The notes: generated from the sequence alone by a model not told the origin. A stretch of DNA of 64,000 nt from Nocardioides lacusdianchii (GCF_020102855.1 NZ_JADHZD010000016.1:1-64000); one strand, 5' to 3'. Positions 52,704 through 61,671 are shown, counted from the first letter of the stretch. Made by a program: numbers and translations.

Positions 52704-54149
52704 GTGACGACGCGGCCACAGCAGCCTCCACCGGACCTGGCCACCCTCACGGGGGTCAGGTCCGGCAAGGGCTCCTACTACCGCGCCTACGTCAACTCCG
52801 ACGAGCGGATGCAGCGCGCCGTACGCGCGATGGACTCGATCTCGCGGGCGCTGGTGCGCACCCACGAGGGGCCTCGCGGGCTGCTCGAGGAAGTGGTGCG
52901 GGCGGCAGCCGAGCACCTGCAGGCCGAGTGGACCCTGTTGGCGCTGTCCGACGGGCACCTCAGGGGCGCCCGGCCCCGGTTCCTGGTCCTGGGTCCGGCC
53001 GACGGTCCCCACGGGCAGCCGACCGCCGACGACTCCGGCCTGCCGCCGATGGTGCAGCGTGAGCTGGGTGCCATCCGGGCCGGGCACGCGGTGCGCAGCA
53101 ACGACGACGGCCGATGGGTGCGCGTGCCGATGACGCTCGAGGGTCGGCCGATCGGCTGTCTCGTGGGCCTCCACCAGCTGGCCGTCGACCCCGAACCCGG
53201 CGACCTGTCCGTGCTTCGCATCCTCGCCAACCAGGCGGCGGTCTCGCTGCACACCTCGGAGCAGTACCAGGCCAGCATGGCCCTGCACCGTCGAGCGCAG
53301 CTCCTGCACGGCGAGGCTCGCGCACACGAGCGCGACCTCGAGGTGCGTACCTCCGAGCTCCGGCTCGCTGAGGACCGACTGGTGCTGGCGCACCAGCGCG
53401 AGCTCATCGACACGGAGCGGCACCGGATCGCTCGTGAGCTGCACGACTCCGTGGCGCAGTACGTCCTCTCGGCCGGTATGGCCGTCGAAGTGGCGCGCGG
53501 CGAGGCGGAGTCCCTGGGTGAACCCGGGGCCGGCATCTCCCATCGACTCGGGACGGCCAAGGAACTCTCCCAGCAGGCGGTCGACCAGCTGCGGCGTGCG
53601 ATCTATGCCCTGCACCGCACCCCGAGCGACACCGTGGTCGAGCTGCCCGAGCTGCTGCGCGAGGTGGCCGCCCACCACCGGCCCCAGCTCGTGGTCCAGG
53701 TCCGGGTCGAGGGCGAGGCCGTGCTGCTGCCGGCCGAGGCCGGGCACGAGGTGGCCAGGGCTGTCGGCGAGGCGATGTTCAACGTCGCCGTACACGCGAA
53801 GGCGGAGCGGGCCGTGGTGCGGCTGCGCTACCGGCCAGACCAGGTGCTGGTGTCGGTCGCGGACGACGGGCAGGGCGACCCCAAGGAGCTGAGCCGGCTG
53901 CTGCGCCTGGAGCGCGGTCGCTCCGGCGACGGGTCGCACCGCGGCCTCGCCAACATCGAGAGCCGGCTGGTCGAGCTGGGCGGCAGCGTCGCCTTCCGTC
54001 GTGCTCGCATCGGCGGAGTCCGCGTCGAGATGCGCATCCCGCTCCCGCTCACACCGCCCGACCGGCCGGGCATCATCGACCAGCTGGTCGCGACCGGGAA
54101 GCGGCAACCCGCCGCACTGAAGGCCCACCGAACAAAGGACAGCTCGTGA
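52704..54149 (+). CDS. sensor histidine kinase with GAF domain
   Basis: A soluble 481-residue kinase of the NarL-partner (HPK7) type. A GAF domain at about residues 40-200 binds some small ligand. A coiled-coil leads to HRIARELHDSVAQYVLSAGM, which contains the phosphorylated His. The ATPase region ends ADDGQGD and GLANIESR. A similar family is, I believe, labelled MadS in some annotations, which I cannot confirm. It overlaps the regulator gene as GTGA. It is 13 bases after the alcohol dehydrogenase and probably senses an alcohol or its product. Confidence 0.9.
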   Translation: MTTRPQQPPPDLATLTGVRSGKGSYYRAYVNSDERMQRAVRAMDSISRALVRTHEGPRGLLEEVVRAAAEHLQAEWTLLALSDGHLRGARPRFLVLGPADGPHGQPTADDSGLPPMVQRELGAIRAGHAVRSNDDGRWVRVPMTLEGRPIGCLVGLHQLAVDPEPGDLSVLRILANQAAVSLHTSEQYQASMALHRRAQLLHGEARAHERDLEVRTSELRLAEDRLVLAHQRELIDTERHRIARELHDSVAQYVLSAGMAVEVARGEAESLGEPGAGISHRLGTAKELSQQAVDQLRRAIYALHRTPSDTVVELPELLREVAAHHRPQLVVQVRVEGEAVLLPAEAGHEVARAVGEAMFNVAVHAKAERAVVRLRYRPDQVLVSVADDGQGDPKELSRLLRLERGRSGDGSHRGLANIESRLVELGGSVAFRRARIGGVRVEMRIPLPLTPPDRPGIIDQLVATGKRQPAALKAHRTKDSS

Positions 54150-54823
54150 CGACGCTGACACCACCCCAGCACGGCCATGACGTGGAAACGGTGCGGATCA
54201 TGCTCGTCGACGACCACGCCATCGTTCGCCAGGGCCTGCGCTCGATCCTCGAGCGGGAGCGCGACCTGATCGTGGTCGCCGAGGCATCCACCCCCGACGA
54301 GGCGCTCACCGTGATCGGCCGCTCCGCGCCGCACATCGTGCTGCTCGACCTCAAGTTGTCGACCGCGTCCGACACCGAGGGGCTCGAGCTGTGCGCCGAG
54401 CTCACGAGCCGCCACCCCGACATCGGGGTGCTGGTGCTGACCACCTTCCTCGACGAGCAGCTGGTGCTCAAGGCCATCCGCGCTGGCGCGCGCGGCTACG
54501 TCCTCAAGGACGTCGACACCTCCGGGCTGGTCCGGGCGATCCGCGACATCAGCCGTGGTGAGAGTGCCTTCGACGCGCGGTCGGCGGCCGCGATGGTGCG
54601 CGGGCTCAACACCCCGGACCCCGAGGAGTCCCAGCAGCTCACCGCCCGCGAGCGCGAGGTGCTGCGGCTGCTGGCGCGCGGGCTCTCCAACCGCGACATC
54701 GGCGTCAAGCTGTACATCTCCGAGACGACCGCGAAGTTCCACGTCGGCAACATCCTGCGCAAGCTGGGCGTCTCCCGGCGCGCCGAGGCCGTCTACGAAG
54801 CGACCAAGCTCGGCCTGATCTAA
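54146..54823 (+). CDS. NarL/LuxR-family response regulator
   Basis: A 225-residue DNA-binding regulator paired with the kinase upstream (four-base GTGA overlap). The receiver has VDDHAIVRQGL, the phosphorylated Asp in IVLLDLKL and TTFLDEQL. The output domain is LTAREREVLRLLARGLSNRDIGVKL, then ISETTAKFHVGNILRKLGV. It most likely controls the alcohol dehydrogenase and mycofactocin promoters, whose cores are alike. Convergent with the methyltransferase gene. Confidence 0.93.
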   Translation: MTTLTPPQHGHDVETVRIMLVDDHAIVRQGLRSILERERDLIVVAEASTPDEALTVIGRSAPHIVLLDLKLSTASDTEGLELCAELTSRHPDIGVLVLTTFLDEQLVLKAIRAGARGYVLKDVDTSGLVRAIRDISRGESAFDARSAAAMVRGLNTPDPEESQQLTAREREVLRLLARGLSNRDIGVKLYISETTAKFHVGNILRKLGVSRRAEAVYEATKLGLI

Positions 54824-55740
54824 CGCTTGTCGATCACCAGCCAGCCGCCGTGATGCTCGTTCACCTCGAACGGTAGCCCGGTCGCGCGGCCCCACGCTGT
54901 CAGGTCGTCGAGGCTGATCGTGCGGACGTGGCCCCACGTCTCGTCCGCCTCGTCCTCGAGGGGTACGGCGATGACGACCCGCCGCGCCGCCAGGCGCACC
55001 GCCTCGGCGACCACTCGGTCGCCGTGCCCGGCGTCGAGGTGCTCGAGGAGGTGGATGGCCAGCACCGTGTCGGCACTCGCGTCAGGACCGGGGAAGTGCC
55101 CGGCATCGGCCGCGACCGTGGTCAAGGAGATGCCGAGGCGCGGCGCCACCCCGGCGAGCAGCCGGCTGGTGCCGGGGGAGAGGTCGCTGGCTGTCGTGCG
55201 CCGACCGCTGGCCGCGATGCGGAGCGAGAGAAAGCCGAAGCAGCAGCCCAGCTCGAGCACGCTGCCGGGAGCGAGCAGCTGCTCCGCCCGGGCGTAGACG
55301 GGTGCGTAGTTGGCGATGGTGCCGTGCCGATCTGAGCCCTGCGCCACCCCGGTGTGGTCGTCGATGCGCTGCTCGATGCGCGCCATCGAGTTGCGGTAGA
55401 AGAGCTCCCAGCTGTCCAGTGCCCCGGACCGCGACGTGCGCACGATGCCGGTGAAGATCCGCTCGAAGACCTCGGGCCCACGCAGCCAGCCCGGACCGAA
55501 GAGCTCATCGGCGAGCAGCCCGGCGAGGTCGTCGTCGACCAGCTCGGGCGGCACCCGGTGGCCGACGTGGAGCAGGTCTCGGTCGTTGTGCACGTCGAAG
55601 TGCTCGGTGCGGATCGTGTGCAGCGCGCGTCGTGGCGGCACCGGACCCTGCGCACGCACCTCCACGACCTCGTCGACATAGGCCCCGTCGAGGCAGGCCT
55701 GGAGCGGGTCGATGGGGGCCGAGGTCGCGGCCTCGGTCAT
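54820..55740 (-). CDS. SAM-dependent methyltransferase, candidate mycofactocin glycan MftM
   Basis: A 306-residue class I methyltransferase. The SAM motif is GSVLELGCCFGFLSLRIA (after residue 150), with a later acidic loop DASADTVLAIHLLEHLDAGHG. The N-terminal 130 residues (RALHTIRTEHFDVHNDRDLLHVGHR and LRGPEVFERIF) do not belong to the core. Its place at the end of the methanol-dehydrogenase operon, next to mycofactocin genes, suggests it is MftM, which methylates the glucan chain of mycofactocin; the assignment is by context and general resemblance. The ATG overlaps the VWA stop as TGATG. Confidence 0.6.
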   Translation of the reverse strand: MTEAATSAPIDPLQACLDGAYVDEVVEVRAQGPVPPRRALHTIRTEHFDVHNDRDLLHVGHRVPPELVDDDLAGLLADELFGPGWLRGPEVFERIFTGIVRTSRSGALDSWELFYRNSMARIEQRIDDHTGVAQGSDRHGTIANYAPVYARAEQLLAPGSVLELGCCFGFLSLRIAASGRRTTASDLSPGTSRLLAGVAPRLGISLTTVAADAGHFPGPDASADTVLAIHLLEHLDAGHGDRVVAEAVRLAARRVVIAVPLEDEADETWGHVRTISLDDLTAWGRATGLPFEVNEHHGGWLVIDKR

Positions 55741-57260
55741 CAGCCGACCTCGGACATCGACATGGTGACCCGGTCGAGACCGGTCAGGTTGCGCACCACC
55801 TGGACGCGGCTGCAGTACTCCGCATAGGCGGGGAGATCGCAGCGACCCAGTCCCCACGAATAGCGCGGTTCCGGGGTGAGCCAGACGGTCTCGCGGGCCC
55901 GCCGCGTGATCTCCTCGAAGACCGACAGTCGCGGGTCGTTGCCGTTGCCCCGGCCGTCGCCGAGGACGATCACGGTCGTACGGCGGGTGACGGCGGAGCC
56001 GAACTGCTCCAGGAAGTCCTCGAACGCGGATCCGTAGTCGGAGTCGGCATCGACGTCGAGCACACCACCGGCCGGCAGTCCGGACATCACGAGCGAGAGC
56101 GCCTCCTCGGGGTGGTGCTCGGCGAACAGGTCGGTGATCTCCACGAGGTCCTTGACGAACGCGAAGGTGCGCACCGACGAGGCCAGCGACTGCAGGCTGT
56201 GCACGAGCTGCAGGGTGAAGCGCGCCGCCGAGCGCACCGAGAGCGAGACGTCGCAGAGCACCAGCAGCTTGGGCCGGTCCTCGACCTTGCTGACGGTGAC
56301 CGGTCGGAACGGGACGCCGTCGTACTTCATGTTGGCGCGCATGGTGCGGGCGCCGTCGACGACGCCACGCGCGGCGGCCTTGCGACGCGGACGCGGCGCG
56401 CCACGCAGCGACCTCAGCAAGCGGCGCAGGGCCTCTTCCAGCTCGGCCCGCTCGTGCTCGTGGATCCGCTCGGTCTGGGCTGCCCGGATCTCGCGCTTCT
56501 CGATCTCGTGCTCGACCGCCATCAGCTTCTCGAGGTGCTGCTTCAAGCGCTCGGGCAACCCGGCGAGGAAGGGTGCGAGTGCCGCGCGCAGGGCTTCGAG
56601 CGTCGCACCGCGGTCCTCGTCGACATCGGGCAGGGCGTCCTCGAGCCAGCTGAGCAGTGCCATCTCCTGGGCCACGGTGAGCTCGACGTCGAGCTCCATG
56701 CCAGGGCTGCGGATGAGGTCGCCGGGGGAGCCCGGGTTGTGCATCCGGTGCGTGGAGATCTGCACGCGCGCGGCCTCGCCGGCACTGCCCTCGGTGTCGT
56801 TGGAGAGCACGATCTCGTCGGTTAGGGCAGCGATGTCGATCTTGTTCGCCTCCTGGTGGAGGTTGTACTGCTGCGCCATGTCCTCCGGCTTGAAGAACTC
56901 CTTGATGTCGTCCGGCTTGCCGTGCGAGTGACCGTCCTCGGGGATGTCGCCGGGCTCGTCGGAGAGCGTGAACTGCTCGAGCTCGCCGTCATCGGTCAGG
57001 TCGTCGTGGCTGTGGCCGTGGCCGACCTCGTCCTCGAAGACCGCTTGCAGCCCGAAGAACAGGTCGAAGACGCGATCGAAGGTGTCCAGGTCGCGACGGT
57101 CCTTGATCAGACTGACCATGAGCGCCGATCGAAGCACCTCGCGCTCACCGAGCACGCCGGCCTGAGCGACGGCGTGCATCGCGTCGATCGCCTCCGCCGT
57201 GCTCACCCGCACCCCGTTGAGGCGGAGGAACCTGATGAAGCGATGGACTGCCCCCTCCAT
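55740..57260 (-). CDS. VWA-domain protein of methanol dehydrogenase operon
   Basis: A 506-residue protein: an N-terminal helical segment, two histidine patches (EVGHGHSHDDL and DGHSHGKPDD at about residues 78-115), a long helical coil, and a C-terminal VWA domain with its metal site DVSLS in LLVLCDVSLSVRSA. The length and order match the VWA protein at 35862-37238, except for the histidine patches. It probably works with the MoxR ATPase just upstream to activate or maintain the dehydrogenase. The ATG at 57260 gives MEGAVHRFIRFLRLNG; longer frames upstream overlap the MoxR gene. Confidence 0.85.
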   Translation of the reverse strand: MEGAVHRFIRFLRLNGVRVSTAEAIDAMHAVAQAGVLGEREVLRSALMVSLIKDRRDLDTFDRVFDLFFGLQAVFEDEVGHGHSHDDLTDDGELEQFTLSDEPGDIPEDGHSHGKPDDIKEFFKPEDMAQQYNLHQEANKIDIAALTDEIVLSNDTEGSAGEAARVQISTHRMHNPGSPGDLIRSPGMELDVELTVAQEMALLSWLEDALPDVDEDRGATLEALRAALAPFLAGLPERLKQHLEKLMAVEHEIEKREIRAAQTERIHEHERAELEEALRRLLRSLRGAPRPRRKAAARGVVDGARTMRANMKYDGVPFRPVTVSKVEDRPKLLVLCDVSLSVRSAARFTLQLVHSLQSLASSVRTFAFVKDLVEITDLFAEHHPEEALSLVMSGLPAGGVLDVDADSDYGSAFEDFLEQFGSAVTRRTTVIVLGDGRGNGNDPRLSVFEEITRRARETVWLTPEPRYSWGLGRCDLPAYAEYCSRVQVVRNLTGLDRVTMSMSEVG

Positions 57261-57264
57261 CGGA

Positions 57265-58485
57265 TCAGACCGGACGCTTGCGGGCAGAGCGCGCAGCGAA
57301 CGAGCGCTCGCCCTGGCTGGCCGTGACCGTCTTGACCGCGGGTGCCTCGTCGGACTTCCCGGGACCGCCGTAGTTGTCACCGTGGCGTCCGGGCCTGTCC
57401 TTGGCGGCGCGGACCTCCTTGCCGTCCACCTCGGCGTCACCGTCGTCGTGACTGTGGTCGCCGTCCGCGCCGTGGCCGTGTCCGTGGCCGTGTCCGTGGC
57501 CGTGTCCGTGTCCGTGGTCGTTCTTGGACGGCACCTTCGCATTCGGGTCGACCAAGGTGGGGATCGCGGCCAGCGCCTTCTTCAGGTCACGTTCGTACTT
57601 CACCACCACGTTGAGGGTCTGTGACAGCACGTCGGCACTCAGCTCGCTGACCCCGAGCACGGCCAGCGTGCGGGCCCAGTCGATGGTCTCGGAGATGCTC
57701 GGTGCCTTGCGGAGCTCGAGCGCGCGCAGACCTCGGACGATCTCGATGAGGCGGACGGCCAGCGCCTCACTGAGCCCGGTGTCCTTGGAGTTGATGATCT
57801 CCAGCTCGCGCTGCGCCTCGGGGTAGTCGAGGAAGAGGTGGAGGCAGCGGCGCTTGAGTGCGGCGGACAGGTCGCGGGTGTTGTTGGAGGTGAGCACGAC
57901 GTACGGCAGTTGCTCGGCCTTCACCGTGCCGACCTCGGGGATGGAGATCTGGAACTCCGACAACAGTTCGAGCAGCACGGCCTCGAGGGCCTCGTCGGCG
58001 CGGTCGACCTCGTCGATCAGCAGCACGACGGGTTCGTCGGAGTCGATCGCTTCCAGCAACGGTCGGGGAGCGAGGAAGCGCTCCGAGAAGAAGACGCTGT
58101 CCTGCTTGGCGATCCGCTCGACCGCCTCGTTGAGGTCGGCGGCGTCCTCGACGACCTGGCCGATCTTCTCGCGCAGGATCTGGGTGTAGAGCATCTGCTT
58201 GCCGTAGTCCCACTCGTAGAGGGCCTTGGTCTCGTCCTGGCCCTCGTAGCACTGCAGCCGGATCAGCCGCCGGCCGGTGACGGCGGCGAGGCTGGTCGCG
58301 AACTGGGTCTTGCCCACGCCGGCCGGGCCCTCGAGGAGGACCGGCTTGCCCAGGCGGGTCTGGAGGAACACCGTCGTGGCGAGACGGTCGTCGGCGAGGT
58401 AGCCGGCTTCGCGGAAGCGCTCGAGGGCATGGGCGACGTCGTCGAACTCGCCTTCGCCGGCAGCATTGCGCGGATCCGTGTTCAC
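57265..58485 (-). CDS. MoxR AAA+ ATPase with histidine-glycine tail
   Basis: A 406-residue MoxR ATPase: Walker A EGPAGVGKTQFATSL, Walker B VVLLIDEVDRADEA, sensor TSNNTRDLSAALKRRC. About 110 residues extend past the usual end. They begin with eight consecutive His-Gly pairs (around residue 323-338), then DGDHSHDDGDAE and a basic end. The GTG at 58485 follows AAGGAG. The gene lies between the methanol dehydrogenase and its VWA partner. The paralogue at 37242-38123 has no such tail. Binding of nickel, zinc or another metal is likely. Confidence 0.9.
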   Translation of the reverse strand: MNTDPRNAAGEGEFDDVAHALERFREAGYLADDRLATTVFLQTRLGKPVLLEGPAGVGKTQFATSLAAVTGRRLIRLQCYEGQDETKALYEWDYGKQMLYTQILREKIGQVVEDAADLNEAVERIAKQDSVFFSERFLAPRPLLEAIDSDEPVVLLIDEVDRADEALEAVLLELLSEFQISIPEVGTVKAEQLPYVVLTSNNTRDLSAALKRRCLHLFLDYPEAQRELEIINSKDTGLSEALAVRLIEIVRGLRALELRKAPSISETIDWARTLAVLGVSELSADVLSQTLNVVVKYERDLKKALAAIPTLVDPNAKVPSKNDHGHGHGHGHGHGHGHGADGDHSHDDGDAEVDGKEVRAAKDRPGRHGDNYGGPGKSDEAPAVKTVTASQGERSFAARSARKRPV

Positions 58486-58576
58486 TTGGCGCTCCTTCGA
58501 ACGTGGTGGGGATGGGGTCCGGACCGGGCAGCACGGCGATCGCTGCCCGGTCCGGCGTACAGGGGCGAACCCGGCC

Positions 58577-59869
58577 TCAGGAAAGGAGGTCGTCCAGGTC
58601 ACCGTTCATGCAGTGCTCGACGACGGGGCGAACCGTCTCGAAGGTGCACTCCTTGGCGTTGCCCGGGGTGCAGGCGTCGCCGAGGACGTGGTTGGTGATG
58701 CGGTCCACGTCCTCCTTGTCACCGGTGATCACCTTGGCGTTCTCGTAGAACTTCGTCGGGCCCTGGCCCAGCCGGTTCTTCGAGTAGCTGTCGGCGGTGA
58801 TGTCGGTGAACTTCTCCGGGATGCCCACGTCGCGCAGCAGCCGGATCGAGGCGGCGAGCGCCGCATCGGCTGCCTGCGGCTTGGTCATGCCGCGAGTGTC
58901 GACGCCCATCGCCTCGGCGATGTCGGCGAAGCGGCCGTACGCCGCCGACATGTTGAACGCCCACACACGCGGCAGCGCGATGGCGTTGTTCAGGCCGTGG
59001 TGCGTGTCGTAGAACGCGCTGATCGCGTGCGACGTCGAGTGGATGATGCCGAGACCACCGGAGTTGAACGCCTGGGCGGCGATGTACTGCGCGTACATCA
59101 TGCCCTCGCGTCCGGCGAGGTCCTGGCCGTTCCACACCGCTGCCCGGAGGTGCTCCGACGTCAGTTTGATGGCGTGCAGTGCGTTGCCGAGCGACGGCTG
59201 GAAGTTGATGCGGGAGACGTACGGCTCGCTGGCGTGCGCGAGCACGTCGAAGCCGCACTGGGCGGTGTAGTCGACCGGGCAGTCGAAGTAGAGCACCGGG
59301 TCGTCGATCGCCAGGGAGGTGACTGACGCGTCGTCGAAGGCGACGTACTTGTGCGGGTTGTCCGGGTCGGTCGTGGTGTCGGTGATGACGTAGGCCCACG
59401 AGGTCTCCGAGCCGGTGCCGGCCGTGGTGGAGACCGCGATGTGCGGCGGGTTCTTCGGGTTCTCGGACATGTTGAAGCCCTCGAACTCGTTGACGTTGCG
59501 ACCGTCATGGGCCACCGAGACACGAGCGCCCTTGCAGGCATCGTGCGAGGAGCCGCCGCCGATGGAGACGAACGAGTCGCACTCGTTCTCCTGATACATC
59601 GCCACGGAGTCCATGACGTTGTAGTCTTTAGGGTTGGACTCGACCTTGTCGTAGACCACGACCTCCAGGCCGTGGTACTTCATCGACTCCACGATCTTGT
59701 GCACGATGTCGGTGCCGCGCAGGCCCGACGTCATGACGAGCGTCTTGCGGAAGCCGAGCTTGAGTGCCTCCGGCCCGATCATCTCGTGCGCGCCGGGTCC
59801 CATCAGGGCCCGAGGAAACGGGTGGAACTCCTTGATGGGGAACGGTTTGAGCAGTTCGTCGACCTGCAT
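58577..59869 (-). CDS. mdo: NDMA-dependent methanol dehydrogenase
   Basis: A type III (iron-family) alcohol dehydrogenase of 430 residues with tightly bound NADP, which in actinobacteria oxidises methanol and is assayed with the dye NDMA; mycofactocin is its likely in vivo acceptor. It shows the nucleotide site VSIGGGSSHDACKGA, TTAGTGSETSWAYV and metal ligands in DVLAHASEPYVSR and IIHSTSHAISAFYDTHHGLNN. AGGAGGTC lies before the ATG. It heads the operon mdo-moxR-VWA-methyltransferase and is divergent from mftA. Confidence 0.93.
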   Translation of the reverse strand: MQVDELLKPFPIKEFHPFPRALMGPGAHEMIGPEALKLGFRKTLVMTSGLRGTDIVHKIVESMKYHGLEVVVYDKVESNPKDYNVMDSVAMYQENECDSFVSIGGGSSHDACKGARVSVAHDGRNVNEFEGFNMSENPKNPPHIAVSTTAGTGSETSWAYVITDTTTDPDNPHKYVAFDDASVTSLAIDDPVLYFDCPVDYTAQCGFDVLAHASEPYVSRINFQPSLGNALHAIKLTSEHLRAAVWNGQDLAGREGMMYAQYIAAQAFNSGGLGIIHSTSHAISAFYDTHHGLNNAIALPRVWAFNMSAAYGRFADIAEAMGVDTRGMTKPQAADAALAASIRLLRDVGIPEKFTDITADSYSKNRLGQGPTKFYENAKVITGDKEDVDRITNHVLGDACTPGNAKECTFETVRPVVEHCMNGDLDDLLS

Positions 59870-59906
59870 GGATGACCTCCTGGAGACAGATATCTGACTG
59901 CTCCGG

Positions 59907-60041
59907 ACGCTAGGTCCGCCACGGGGCCGCGGCCAGACGAGGATCCGCATACGGGTCGGTGGGTCAGGAGTCGACCTGACCATCAGGGCAGGTCCGGCCC
60001 GCTGAGTGAGGGGTGCGCCGCCACGGCGTGCTTCCTAGCGT
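59907..60041. promoter_or_regulatory. divergent mdo/mftA promoter region
   Basis: CTAGCGT cores face outwards: minus strand 59913-59907 for mdo (44 bases before its ATG) and plus strand 60035-60041 for mftA (48 bases before its ATG). Between them lies a 7-bp inverted repeat GGTCAGG...CCTGACC with a six-base spacer (59962-59981), followed by GGGCAGG at 59986-59992. A single regulator bound here could control both directions. The role of the repeat is inferred. Confidence 0.55.
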
Positions 60042-60082
60042 GGAAAGCGACCCACCAGCCATCTCGACCCGGAGGTATCGCC

Positions 60083-60190
60083 ATGACCGACCCGAACCAG
60101 GACCCCACTCCCGAGACCAAGACCGCCGCCCTCGCCGAGGACGAGCTGGTCGAGGAGGTCTCCATCGACGGCATGTGCGGCGTCTACTGA
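60083..60190 (+). CDS. mftA: mycofactocin precursor peptide MftA
   Basis: The 35-residue peptide from which mycofactocin is made. It ends IDGMCGVY, whose last two residues (Val and Tyr) become the redox core after decarboxylation and cyclisation by MftC; the part before them is removed. The acidic leader (ELVEEVSIDG) is bound by MftB. GGAGGTA stands six bases before the ATG. The stop overlaps the mftB start as TGATG. It was too short for a standard gene search. Confidence 0.95.
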   Translation: MTDPNQDPTPETKTAALAEDELVEEVSIDGMCGVY

Positions 60191-60456
60191 TGATCGACGG
60201 CGAAGCCTGGCAGCTGAGTCCGTCGGTGGAGTTGCGACCGGAGCCCTTCGGGGCGTTGGTCTACGACTTCTCGACCCGACGCCTCAGCTTCCTCAAGACC
60301 CTGCGCCTGCTCGACGTCGTCCGCCGCCTCGACGGGACGACAGACGTCGGTCACGCGCTGGAGTCTGCGGGAGTGGGCGAGGGGGAGCGCGCCGGCTACC
60401 TCAAGGCCCTCGACGGGCTCGCCGCCAACGGCGTACTGATCAGGAGCGCACCATGA
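60190..60456 (+). CDS. mftB: mycofactocin biosynthesis chaperone MftB
   Basis: An 88-residue RiPP-recognition protein that holds the MftA leader and presents it to MftC. The usual pattern is visible (LSPSVELRPEPFGALVYDFSTRRLSFL, then the helices VVRRLDGTTDV and YLKALDGLAANGVL). It overlaps mftA and mftC by one and four bases, so the three genes are read as a coupled unit. Confidence 0.93.
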   Translation: MIDGEAWQLSPSVELRPEPFGALVYDFSTRRLSFLKTLRLLDVVRRLDGTTDVGHALESAGVGEGERAGYLKALDGLAANGVLIRSAP

Positions 60457-61670
60457 CCGCGACATTGACCGAGACCCCGCCGCCCGCCGTCGGTCGCCTC
60501 ATCGACCAGTTCGAGCTCGGCCTCGACGCCCCGATCTGCCTCACCTGGGAGCTCACCTACGCCTGCAACCTTGCGTGCCTGCACTGCCTGTCGTCCTCGG
60601 GTCGCCGCGACCCCGACGAGCTGGACACGGAGGAGGCCAAGGCCCTCATCCGCGAGTTCGAGCGGATGCAGATCTTCTACGTCAACATCGGCGGCGGAGA
60701 GCCCACGGTGCGTCCCGACTTCTGGGAGCTCCTCGACTACGCGGTCGAGCACCACGTCGGGGTGAAATTCTCGACCAACGGCTTCCGGATCACCAAGGAG
60801 CGGGCCGAGAAGCTCGCGGCCACGGACTACATCGACGTACAGATCTCGCTCGACGGCGCGACCGCCGAGGTCAATGACGCGGTCCGCGGCCAGGGCACCT
60901 ACGACGCCGCCATGAAGGCGCTCGCCAATCTCCAGGCAGCCGGCATGCAGGACTTCAAGATCTCGGTGGTGTGCACGCGTCACAACATCGACCAGCTCGA
61001 CGAGTTCAAGGCGATCGCGGACAGCTTCGGCGCCCAACTGCGGCTGACGCGGCTGCGACCGTCGGGTCGCGGTGCCGACGTGTGGGACGAGCTGCACCCG
61101 CTGCCGCACCAGCAGCGCCAGCTCTACGACTGGCTCGTCGCCAACGGCGAGAAGGTGCTCACCGGTGACTCGTTCTTCCACCTTGCGGCGTACGGCGATC
61201 CGTTGCCCGGCCTCAACCTGTGTGGCGCCGGCCGCGTGGTCTGCCTGGTGGACCCGGTCGGGGACGTCTATGCGTGCCCGTTCGCGATCCACGACAGGTT
61301 CAAGGCCGGCAACATCCGTGACCTCGGCTTCGACCACGTCTGGAAGCACGCGCCGTTGTTCGAGGAGCTGCGCAGCCCGCAGACCGGCGGTGCCTGCGCG
61401 AAGTGCTCGGCCTACGACAACTGCCGCGGTGGCTGCATGGCGGCCAAGTTCTTCACCGGGCTGCCGTTGGACGGTCCGGACCCGGAGTGCGTCAAGGGCA
61501 ACGCCGAGGAGGCGTTGGCGAGCCTGGACCGCGGCGCGCTCCCGGGCTCCAGTCAGGACCACTCCCACACAGGCACGGTGCGCAACGCACCCGTCGGACT
61601 CACGCTCGGGGCGACCCGGACGCGACCGACGAGCGCGTGCGACGAGAGTCCGGTCGCAGGGATGGTCTGA
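60453..61670 (+). CDS. mftC: mycofactocin radical SAM maturase MftC
   Basis: A 405-residue radical SAM enzyme that decarboxylates and cyclises the end of MftA. The SAM cluster is CNLACLHC (Cys38, Cys42, Cys45) and GGGEPTVRPDFW follows. The SPASM-type C-terminal domain binds two further clusters (LCGAGRVVCLVDPVGDVYAC, then GACAKCSAYDNCRGGC and PECVKG). The last 50 residues after the SPASM domain are unordered and specific to this copy. It follows mftB by a four-base overlap. Confidence 0.95.
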   Translation: MTATLTETPPPAVGRLIDQFELGLDAPICLTWELTYACNLACLHCLSSSGRRDPDELDTEEAKALIREFERMQIFYVNIGGGEPTVRPDFWELLDYAVEHHVGVKFSTNGFRITKERAEKLAATDYIDVQISLDGATAEVNDAVRGQGTYDAAMKALANLQAAGMQDFKISVVCTRHNIDQLDEFKAIADSFGAQLRLTRLRPSGRGADVWDELHPLPHQQRQLYDWLVANGEKVLTGDSFFHLAAYGDPLPGLNLCGAGRVVCLVDPVGDVYACPFAIHDRFKAGNIRDLGFDHVWKHAPLFEELRSPQTGGACAKCSAYDNCRGGCMAAKFFTGLPLDGPDPECVKGNAEEALASLDRGALPGSSQDHSHTGTVRNAPVGLTLGATRTRPTSACDESPVAGMV

Positions 61671-61671
61671 G

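Noticed and set aside
57468..57522. Tandem 12-base repeats that could be taken for a CRISPR or minisatellite
   Set aside because: They are in-frame codons for the His-Gly tail of the MoxR protein; there are no spacers.
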